From the NCBI GenBank assembly GCA_947685225.1, contig CANTUV010000007.1, forward strand, positions 17,690,501-17,754,500: a stretch of DNA of 64,000 bases, in the 5' to 3' direction. Of the stretch, positions 55,832-64,000 are shown piece after piece; positions within the stretch are counted from its first letter, which is position 1, and every line of letters begins with the position of its first letter. Below the pieces are notes generated by a model. That model worked only from the letters and a program-made list of their open reading frames with translations, was not told the origin of the DNA and did no database searches. Both the position numbers and the translations under genes were made by a program. This DNA comes from Garcia nutans. Its lineage: Eukaryota > Streptophyta > Magnoliopsida > Malpighiales > Euphorbiaceae.

Positions 55832-58213
55832 ATGCATGCTTTGAGGTCAGGGACTCATTCTAATGCAGAGTTATTGGAGTTTATTCAGCATCATGAAGAT
55901 GGAAATTTAGATATACTAGCCGGGATGCCGCTCTATCACAGTTCCAACCAAAAGAGCGAGGTAATTATTTTTTTCTTTTCTATTGCTCTTGATTTTTTCA
56001 TTGTGTTTTTTTTATTTATTATTATTTACTTTTATTTTTTATGTTTTGTTTATTTTTATTAATATTTTATATTATTATTCTTTTTTAGGAAAAATAAATT
56101 AATTTAAGTAGATATGATAATATGTACTTACCTGGTATTAACTTACCTGGGTCTGTGTTAGCATGATCGTTGTGTTGTTCGAGCTGGAGGATGTATATAC
56201 AAAGCCCGACAATGGTAGGATGTAGTGCCTTCTCGGGTAAGGCGGATTATTTGAGATTGCGGCTTTGAACATTTCATCTTACAATTACCGTCTGAGGAAT
56301 ATCAGATAGACCGGAGCGTAGTCCAGGCGCTTGCAGAGTGATGGTTGGATACAACCCACACTTTTCACTTGCCCATTGGAGAGATGACAATTGGCCTGGT
56401 TGATTTTACTGCCATAACCGGCCTTCGATATGATGGTTTTCCAGTTCCTCTGACCAACGATATTTTAACATTTGAAGAAATTCAGGAATTAATTGGTATG
56501 GAACCATCATATAAAGGGCCTTTTAAGATAAAAATTGAGCCAATTCGTAGTTATTAGATGAACTACGAAGGATGGGTTGGCAGAGACACGGCCGAACAGT
56601 ACACTCGAGGATTTTTGTTATATCTGCTCTGGTCGACCATCTTAGGCAGCACTGAATCCTCCATTCACTTGTCAGTGTTGAGTGCCCTTTCTTATCTCAG
56701 AATGGTACCATCTTCTGGTTGGGGTGAAGCTGGTCTCGCGTGTCTTTACCATGGTCTTGATAAGCTTTGCCGAAACAAGAAGTCTTTTGTCGGCTTGATG
56801 GCAGTTGTCGAGGTATTCTTTTCCTTCACCAATGTAATTTCCACTCTTTTCTTGCATGAATTTGATCTTTACTATTATTGTTGTAGGTATGGGCATATGA
56901 ATATAACCTCGTGAGGATGCCCGGTATTTTTCGAGAGAGAGTCGGGTATCCGAGATTAAATTTCTGGTTGTCTGATCGTTTGGACGTTCCCGGCTCTCAC
57001 CATGTGCATACTCACCGCTATGTGTTGAGCCGCTTAACCTGGGATTAGGTAAAATAACATTATTATTCTTTAAATTTTATGTGAAAGTTTTACTTACCTT
57101 ATGTTATTTTGCAGGTGAATTTGGCCTAGTGGAGCCTGGAAGAGCGAGCGAACTGGTCTCCTTTGATGAGGGCTGCACTGTCTTTCCAACATTCTCGCCG
57201 AGTTATTGCTGGCCCAGTGTCTAGTGGCTATTTTCTCAGAGAGAGAGTTTATGAATGGTTTCTCGGTCTAGAGCAGCGGAGGTTTCCGATGCAAATCCCA
57301 GAATATACTTTAAATATTATGTCAATGCCAGAGGATGCATGGTGGTCGGCCCGATATGGTTATGATCTTGAGTCATTTCTCCATTTACCGGGTTCATTTT
57401 ATGCCCATTTTATTCAAATAAGACTCTTGAACTTTGATGTATCTCCTGTTAGTGTGCGGAGATTTTCGACGAAAATAAGGGTAGAAATGAAGAGGAACAT
57501 CACAGACATACAGGAGAGTCTGTTCCACATCTCGGGGCCAGTACTTCTCTAGTAAAACTTTTACCACTTTTCCCTTGCAATTGCTTCTTTCTTTTTCTTG
57601 ATTCTTTAATGATTGCTTCAGGCTATTGGCTCATTTGATCATGAGGCTGGACCTTCTTTTACTGCCCCTTCATTTGCTCATTCTAGCCCGTCAGATATGC
57701 CATCTCATCCGCAGGGCATTGATATGAACTACCTGGTACGTTTCTTATTTCATAGTAGTTTATGCTATATGTATGCATGTTTATGTATGCTCTTACCTTT
57801 TCCTTCTTGGCTCACAGCGGATGCTCGAAGAACAAAATAGGAAACTTTAAGAAGACTTGGCTATAAGTCGTCAGCAAGCTTCTCATTTTGAAAGTTTATA
57901 TCATCAATCCGAACAACATTTCTGAGACTTCCGATTTCAGGGGATGAGGGATCCCGACACTTCTTCATCAAGAGGCCCCCAGACTGATGAACATGAGATC
58001 CTTTTGTCTGCTTCTGATGAGGACCATGATGGATCAGAACTTCAAGGTAATAAAGATTTTGGTGCTCCCGCTTCGGGTAATCCTAGGACGAGTAATTTGC
58101 CAAGTTTTGGTGCTCCAGCTTTTTGTGGACTCAGGACGAGTGATTTGCCCCCTCCTCCAATAGGCGATGACTTTTTCAAGGCTTTATTTGATGACCTACC
58201 ACCACCCTCTTAG
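55832..58213 (+). pseudogene. Plant mobile domain (PMD)-like gene, antisense inside the Tat element
   Basis: Six exons can be placed by GT-AG introns, each between whole codons: introns 55961-56161, 56813-56886, 57049-57114, 57541-57621 and 57736-57817. The start is ATG 55832 (MHALRSGTHSNAELLEF). HTFHLPIGEMTIGLVDF and ITGLRYDGFPVP in exon 2 are the hallmark of the PMD family, and VVEVWAYEYNLVRMPG forms only when the 74-base intron is removed. The last exon has a Gln/Glu-rich helix and a Pro-rich tail ending DLPPPS. In-frame stops near 56215, 56340, 56555, 57046, 57128, 57848 and 57922 make this copy a pseudogene. Host PMD proteins act in the nucleus in gene silencing and development. The role in the element is unknown. 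Confidence 0.8.
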
Positions 58214-58542
58214 TGATATGTAAATATTGTAGCAATTGTAAAATCTTGTACAATAATGAAAAAATACAATTTTCCTCTTTACTGTAACTCTTTTTTTTTT
58301 ACGTTACTGCACCACTTTTTTTTTTTTGTTACAGTGCACCATAATTTACATCCACTTCATTTGCTAAACCAAATCCAACGTGGTAAAGGAAATTCATTGC
58401 CAATTCCTTTCCTTATGCCATATTGTCTTACCCTTTCCCATCACCTTTTCCTTTTCACTTTAGGAAAAGGTTTATTTCTTCTATATAAATCACCCTTCAT
58501 GCCATATTTTAATACATAAACCAAAATTCTTTCTCTTTCAAC
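58214..58542 (+). promoter_or_regulatory. Poly(A)-like signal, then promoter-like region of the second antisense gene
   Basis: AATAATGAAAAAATA at 58251-58265 follows the PMD-like stop by ~40 bases and is a plausible plant poly(A) signal. Further on, CTATATAAATCACC (58481-58494) is a TATA box 50-60 bases before ATG 58543. The two genes therefore look like separate transcription units, not an operon. Confidence 0.5.
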
Positions 58543-59768
58543 ATGAAGACTCCCTTTAACAATTTTAATTTTTTCTTCATTCATTCACCATGACCGAGCA
58601 TCATTTAAAGAGGATAAAAAATTCTATTTAAGAATATGGATGCCATTCATTGGAAGCAAATTTCATGGTCAAAACTTGATGTTTTAAAATGTTAAATTGG
58701 ACCACTCCTTCTTACATGTCGTGGCTTCCTTTTGGAATACGGATTCTAGGGTATTTAAAATTCATGGCTTTGAAATATGTCCCTTGATTGAAGAATTTGA
58801 GGCCATCATTGGATATCCAAATAATCAATAAATGGTGTTACCCACATTGATTTCCAAGACTCAACAAAAGATGCAGATGTTATTTCAAATTCCAAAACCC
58901 TAAGTTCTTCGGTTGATGAGAGGTGAAAAAATTCTACTTGCCCCTTTGATTGACTTTTGCCTCTCTCATTTGGCTCCTACTAAGGCATGGGGACGCATGC
59001 TCTGTCTTTTCTTGCTTGGTCAATTCTTGCTTGTTTCTTCTGACGGCAATATTGATTCATGAGTATTAAATATTATGGACTAAATGGAAGGAGGCTTGTC
59101 GCCGGTACCTCTGATCTTAGCCGAGACCTTAATTGGATTAGACCGATTTAAATCAGGATTGTCAAAGAGACTGACTGGGAGTCCGTTGCTGCTTCAGGTA
59201 ATTTTCTCTTTTCTTTTTTTTTATTGCTCTAATTTTTGCCTAGTCCGCCCATGTGGGTTTTCAAAACTAGCGAGTTGTCCTAATTTTTGCCTAAGTTTCC
59301 CTCGCAAGTTTTCAACTTAGTGGACCTTTTTCTTCTTTTTTTATTTTATTTTTAATTTTTTCCTCACAGATTTGGCTTCAGGAGCGTCTTTGTTTGCTTG
59401 ATACTCCATCCATGGACTTTGCCAGATACCTGCCATGTCATCATTCTGCTAGGAAGCTACTCCATCCTACTTCTTCATATGCTGACTGGGTTGACTGGAT
59501 CCACTCACGCTCTGAAGTCAATATCCGTTGGTTGGTACCTTGGTGGAAAATTTCTCGTATCGCCATGCGGACATACCTGATGTATGTTCCCCTTGCTGCT
59601 CTTCGTCAAGGTACATGCTATGATCCTCGCCGACTTGGCCGTCAGTATGGAGCTGAGCCTCGTGATTCTGACTTTACTCCCGACTTAGACATGCCTTGCT
59701 TGACTGATGCCTACTTGGATCGGCTGAGGCAAAGCTGGCCTGCACGTTACATTTATCGACTGCCATAG
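58543..59768 (+). pseudogene. Second antisense gene, family often found next to Tat pol
   Basis: Two exons flank a GT-AG intron (59198-59369). Exon 1 in the best frame reads FLHVVASFWNTDSRVFKIHG, CPLIEEFEAIIGYP, then LLAPLIDFCLSHLAPTKAWG, VPLILAETLIGLD, ending LLLQ. Exon 2 is fully open: IWLQERLCLLD, YADWVDWIHSRSEVNIRWLV, WWKISRIAMRTYLM and an Arg/Tyr-rich end. From memory this is the plant family catalogued as DUF7745, and I could not search. Stops in exon 1 (near 58690, 58830, 58903, 59060, 59080) disable it. Its function is not known. Confidence 0.65.
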
Positions 59769-59823
59769 ATTTTACATTTGTCAATTCAGAAAGTGTTTTG
59801 TTAGGATGAAAAATAATTAAAGT

Positions 59824-59829
59824 AATAAA
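59824..59829 (+). terminator. Poly(A) signal of the second antisense gene
   Basis: AATAAA lies ~55 bases after the stop at 59768. Confidence 0.55.
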
Positions 59830-59889
59830 AGATTCTTCTTTTCCATTTAAAATTTGTCATCACCTTTTGCTATTGTGTTTATTTATTTC

Positions 59890-60165
59890 ATCCATATCTG
59901 GTCAAATACTTATAACAGTGCACATAGAACAATTTTAACATTAATTTTATTTTATTAAATTGGGGAACAACCAAACATAAAGCCAGCATACACAAGATCA
60001 CTCCTGTTGCCAATTAGCCCTTTCGAGTTTTCTAATTGACTATTTTCTCTCATTTAGCCCTAATTGTTGCCTAGCCCGCCCTTTTAGATTTTCAGGACTA
60101 GCGGACTGCTCTAACTTTTGCCTAGGCCGCCCTTTTGGGTTTTCAACCTAGTGAGCTCTTTTTTT
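59890..60165. repeat. Spacer between antisense genes and pol, with a TTGCCTAG..CGCCC repeat
   Basis: Two copies of TAA(T/C)T(T/G)TTGCCTAG(C/G)CCGCCCTTTT followed by TTTTCA and a GACTAG or CCTAG phrase lie at 60060-60160. Two related copies lie inside the intron of the second antisense gene at 59225-59325. No gene is seen otherwise. Confidence 0.75.
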
Positions 60166-61238
60166 TCATACATAAAACTTCTTCAACCTGTCAATATTTA
60201 CTGGCTCACTAAATTCGTTCCCGTCCATGTCTGACAACTTCACTGCACCTTTGTTCATGACTTGTTTCATGACATATGGCCCTTCCCAGCTAGGTCTGAA
60301 CTTTCCTCTTGGATCAGATACATTAGGCTTACACTGCTTCAACACCAAATCCCAACTCTAAATTTTTTGACCTTAACCCTTCTATTGTAGACCCGAGCTA
60401 TCTTCTTTTGATACAGTTGGTGATGATATAGTACCTTTAACCTTCTCTCTTCTAGTAGAGCTAACTGTGTGTATCTGCTTGCTACCCATTCTGTTTGAGG
60501 CAGTTCAACTTCCAAGACTACTCTTAATGACTTGATCTCAATTTCAATTGGCAATACTGCTTCCATCCCATAAACCAAAGAGAACGGTGTCATTCCAGTA
60601 GGTGTTCGTACACTTGTCCTATATCCCCATAAAGCAAAGGGAAGCATCTCTTACCAATCCCTGTAAGTCTTGGTCATCTTGGACAGAATTTGTTTAATTG
60701 TCTTGTTTGTTGCTTCCACAGCACCATTAGCCTTTGGTTTATAAGGAGAGAATCTATGATGATGAATTTGGTACTTCGAGAATAAATCCTTAACTGCTCC
60801 TTGAAACCGTACCCTGTATCAGCAGATGAGGTTCTTTTCAATAAACCTAGCCATTTGCCTTGCACCCAGTCTATTGAAGGATTCGGCTTCGACCCATTTT
60901 GAAAAATAATCTACTGCTACCACAATGAATCGGTGACCGTTTGAAGCTGTCTGATGTATCTCTCCTATAATGTCGATACCCCAGGTGGCAAATGGCCAGA
61001 GTGAAGACATTGAATGCAGTTCTTCAGGAGGCATGTGATTCAAGTTACCATACATCTGACATTGTTGGTACTTCTTGACAAACTCAATACAATATCTCTC
61101 CATGGTCAACCAATAGTAACCTTGTCGAATAATCTTCTTAACTAGGGCCAAACCACTCATGTGTGGACCGCAACTTCCCGCATGTATTTCTGACATGATA
61201 CACACCACTTCAGGTTTTCTTAAACATCTTAAATGCAC
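60166..61238 (-). pseudogene. Integrase of the Tat-type element
   Basis: N terminus (61238): SEIHAGSCGPHMSG and QQCQMYGN form the zinc-binding module, the first Cys apparently replaced by Tyr. Core: WPFATWGIDIIGEI holds the first Asp, then VVAVDYFSKWVEAE. The second Asp region is lost in frameshifts near 60820-60680. MLPFALWGYRTSVRTPTGMT and SLVYGMEAVLPIE follow. C terminus 60348-60166: KFRPSWEGPYVMKQV and GNEFSEPVNIDRLKKFYV, the Tat-specific ending. At least three frame breaks. Confidence 0.88.
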
Positions 61239-61484
61239 CCCATCAGGCCATCTTCAATATAACTCCCCATGGAATGTGATGTATTACAAAGACCACCGCC
61301 TTATGGCTCTTATCTCTTTCTTTGTTGCCCCCGACGGGTATTCTCTTTCCTCCAAAAATTGCCTTATAGTATCATACCACGCATCATGGTCTGTATCAAT
61401 TTCCATGATTGTTTCATATTCATAGCTAGGAGTTGATGAACTAGTCAAGATCAGAGGCTTAAGGAATAGGCTAACAGGGTTTTC

Positions 61485-63068
61485 CTATACCCAAGCCAAT
61501 GTGGCTAGGGCATCAGCCATCTGATTTTCTTCTCTTGATAGGTGTATAAACCTACACTCCTTAAAGTTCTTCTTCATCATGGTCAAGTAATGGTGGTATG
61601 GTTTAAATTTTTCTTCTTTCAACACCCATTCTCCATTTACTTGGGATACTACTAGCAATGAATCACCAAAAACTTCCACCTTATTCACCTTCATTATCAT
61701 TAGGGTCTCCAAACCGAAAATACAAGCTTCGTATTCCACCATATTATTGGTTACCCTAAATTTCAACTTTTTGGCTAAAGGGATAAGTTCCCCTTCGGGC
61801 AACTTTTTAGCTCCTTTCCTGTTCACTACTCCACCAAAATACATTTTCCACCCTTGTACTTCAATTGCTTCTAAATGTTCATCTAAAAATTCCATGATTA
61901 CCTCTTCGCTTTCTGGTAATGGTTGTTGGGCCAGGAATTCTGCCACCACTCTACCTTTGATCATTTTCCAGGTTACATACTCAATCTCAAATTCTTCTAA
62001 TATTATCAACCATCGACCATATTTCCCAATTAAAGAGGGTGTCTCCCTTAAGTACTTCATTGGATCCAACCTGGAAATTGCTTGCACACTATACGATTGA
62101 AAGTAATGCCTCAACTTCTTAGAAGACCAAACCACGGCTATACATGTCTTTTCAATGATACTATACTTAATTTCATAAGGTAGGAGCTTTCTACTCAAAT
62201 AGTAAACTGCATGCTCAATCCCTGACTCATCTGCTTGAGCTAGCATGGCTCCTATCGACTCTTCTTCTACTGCTAAGTATAGTAATAGAGGTTTGCCGGG
62301 TTTAGGTGGTTTTAAAACAGGCGGATTCAACAAATACTCTTTTATTCGCTCAAAGGCCTTTTGACATTCTTCATTCCATATGACCGGCTGATTCTTTCTA
62401 AGAAATTTGAAGATAGGCTCACAGATTATTGTGATCTTTGCTATAAATATGCTAATGTACTGTAATTTACCAATAAATCCCCGAACTTCTCTCTCCATCT
62501 CAGGGGCTGGCATATCCCTGATTGCTTTAGCTTTGTCAGGATCAATTTCAATGCCATTTGGACCAATCACATGTCCCAATAATTTACCTGAGGTAACATC
62601 GAACACACACTTCTTAGGGTTCAATCTTAGCTTATATTTCAAAGCTCTATCGAAGAATAATTCTAAGTTTTGGAAGTGTTGCTCCTTTGTGTCCGATTTA
62701 ACCACCATTTCATCAACATATACTTCAACTTCTTTGTGTATTATGTCATGAAATAGTGTGGTGGCCATCCTTTGGTAGGTTGCTCCAGCATTCTTTAAGC
62801 TGAACGGCATCACCCTATAATAAAATATACCCCTTGTAGTAATGAAAGTAGTTTTGGTTTTATCCTCTTGGGCCATTAACACTTGGCTGTATCTAGAAAA
62901 TCCATCTACAAACGAGTGTAGCACGCTAGAGGCTGCACTATCAATGAGAACATCTATATGAGGTAAAGGGAAATCATCCTTAGGGGAAGCCTTGTTCAAA
63001 TCTCTATAGTCCACACAGACCCTTATCTTCCATCTTTCTTTGGCATGGGTACTATGTTGGCTAACCAA
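61485..63068 (-). pseudogene. Reverse transcriptase, RNase H and archaeal-type RNase H (Tat)
   Basis: RT: IRVCVDYRDLNKASPKDDFP, YSQVLMAQEDKTKTTF, FYYRVMPFSLKNAGATYQR and YVDEMVVKS, where the second catalytic Asp of YVDD is now Glu. A gypsy-type RNase H follows (LYLAVEEESIGAMLAQ, CIAVVWSSKKLRHY). A second RNase H follows it: WKMYFGGVVNRKGA (catalytic D of FDG changed to G, with a short deletion after), NMVEYEACIFGLE, VFGDSLLVVSQV, NQMADALATLA. This extra archaeal-type domain marks the Tat lineage. The first few residues at 63068 are out of the true frame. Confidence 0.92.
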
Positions 63069-63164
63069 TCTGGATATTCTATCACTTCAAGGAACTTCAC
63101 TTGTTTGCTTAGTGACCTCTTCTTTAACCAATTCAGCCCACTCAGGTCTTAATTGCCTAAGCTT

Positions 63165-63797
63165 TTATTTGACAGGTTTTATGTGAGTGCAAATAAGACT
63201 ATGATGCTCGACTATGTCTCTATCTATCCCCGGCATATCTTCATAAGACCAAGCAAACACTTCTTCATATTTTTTGAATATTTTTTCAAATCTCTCTCTC
63301 TCATCAAGAGTAAGGTCGGATGCTATGCTAATGTTTTTAGGATTTTCATTTGTTCCTAAATTTAATGATTGTGTGTTAACAGAATTAATATTAAAGATGC
63401 TCATGTAACTACTATTTAAATGTATGCAACCATCAGGAGAAACATCACACAAGTAAGCAAAATCAGACTTTATTGCATTCATTTTGGAAAAGAAAACATC
63501 ATCATCCTCATACAAAGCGGACAAATTAAAATCAAAATCAAAACCATTGTTCTCAAAATCATAAAGCAGGATGTCTTCAAACTTCTCTTCAACCAGGGCA
63601 GCAATCTCTTCCGGAGTCTTCTCGGCTTTTAGGAAAGCTTCATTCTTCTCTTTTGGATTGGATTCTTTGCTAGTTGGCAGGGTGAGTTCTTTCTTCACTT
63701 GCTCCACTAGCTCGGCAACATCTGCAAAAATTTCAAAACCTGGGATTAACTTACCCATGAACATGATTGGCTCAGGCTTTCCTTGGAGTAGTCCCAT
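63165..63797 (-). pseudogene. Protease-to-RT spacer of the Tat-type polyprotein
   Basis: An open frame of 211 codons starts MGLLQGKPEPIMFMGKLIPG, has a strongly acidic middle (EEKFEDILLYDFENNGFDFD, ALYEDDDVFF) and ends FKKYEEVFAWSYEDMPGIDR, the standard lead-in to Tat RT, before a stop at KPVK. One or more frameshifts near 63100 and 63045 separate it from the RT frame. Confidence 0.82.
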
Positions 63798-64000
63798 ATC
63801 CGGAGCTCTGACAAAAATCTCTTCAAGTGGTGGGAAGCTCAGCTTCTCACTCTTCTTTGGCTAGACATCATTGGCTTCATCATATCCCAACCCTTTCTTA
63901 GAAGTTTGAATTCTAAAATCTGGCAGCTTTGTCAAACCGGCCTTTCCCTTTCCAAGACCAGCTCCGGGAAGATAGTTCATGTTCTTCATCATATTCAAGA
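63798..64000 (-). pseudogene. G-patch-like region upstream of the spacer (Tat)
   Basis: The frame continues to the window edge: MMKNMNYLPGAGLGKGKAGL, then QTSKKGLGYDEAND, stop (63861-63863), PKKSEKLSFPPLEEIFVRAP. The G-x-G-L-G-K and K-G-L-G-Y spacing resembles a G-patch, a short nucleic-acid binding motif that also follows the protease in some retroviruses. The protease itself lies beyond 64000. Confidence 0.55.

Larger units (their letters stand above)
52520..64000 (-). mobile_element. Tat-type LTR retrotransposon with pol and two antisense genes
   Basis: Read on the minus strand from the right edge: G-patch-like region, PR spacer, RT, RNaseH, a second archaeal-type RNaseH, INT, then two units coded on the opposite strand, tandem repeats, polypurine tract and 3' LTR (54739-52520). 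A dual RNaseH and the INT C-terminal form are typical of the Tat lineage. Gag, the 5' LTR and the second target duplication (expected ATATG) lie past 64000. It was inserted in the integrase gene of the third Tekay element. Confidence 0.9.

Noticed and set aside
61747..62751. Plus-strand ORFs of 114-117 codons
   Set aside because: They are shadows of the minus-strand Tat RT frame and have no family signal.

Overview
This window is plant nuclear DNA, most likely from a dicot. I found no host gene that I could support. Almost all of it is nested, mostly decayed LTR retrotransposons, as in heterochromatin or pericentromeric DNA. Evidence for a plant: Tekay-type chromodomain integrases, Athila- and Tat-lineage Ty3/gypsy proteins, a Cassandra TRIM carrying 5S rRNA-like sequence, plant mobile domain coding sequence with GT-AG introns, and AT-rich spacers.

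Layout, left to right. 1-5891 is the 3' part of a Tekay element (protease to chromodomain, then a 2.6 kb LTR). 5885-9483 is a cluster of related LTRs in opposite orientations. 8809-~22600 is a second Tekay element, split inside gag by a 7.9 kb Athila-like element (10245-18129) with near-identical LTRs and an ACAGA target duplication. 22976-29195 is a minus-strand gypsy element with a nearly intact 1044-residue pol. It is fused to a Cassandra TRIM (29196-29937), and the pair together is bounded by GTATG. 29943-32040 is AT-rich with no gene. 32092-34147 is a gypsy pol tail, LTR and gag fragment. 34148-52519 is a third Tekay element. Its 5' LTR was entered by a solo LTR (35080-36789) and by a 10.3 kb gag-only Tat-type element (36912-47245, target duplication GTTTC), and its integrase was entered by a second Tat-type element (52520 to beyond 64000, minus strand).

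The last element is the most unusual. Between its pol and its 3' LTR it carries two gene-like units on the opposite strand. Each has its own TATA box, phase-0 GT-AG intron(s) and poly(A)-like signal. The first (55832-58213) encodes a plant mobile domain (PMD)-like protein. The second (58543-59768) resembles a plant family often seen beside Tat-lineage pol genes. Both now carry stop codons.

The coding regions work as retrotransposon modules: Gag (particle), PR, RT-RNaseH, INT, and in the Tekay elements a chromodomain that targets chromatin. Several copies are non-autonomous: the gag-only Tat element, an Athila derivative that fuses PR to the integrase C terminus, and Cassandra. They would have needed proteins supplied in trans.
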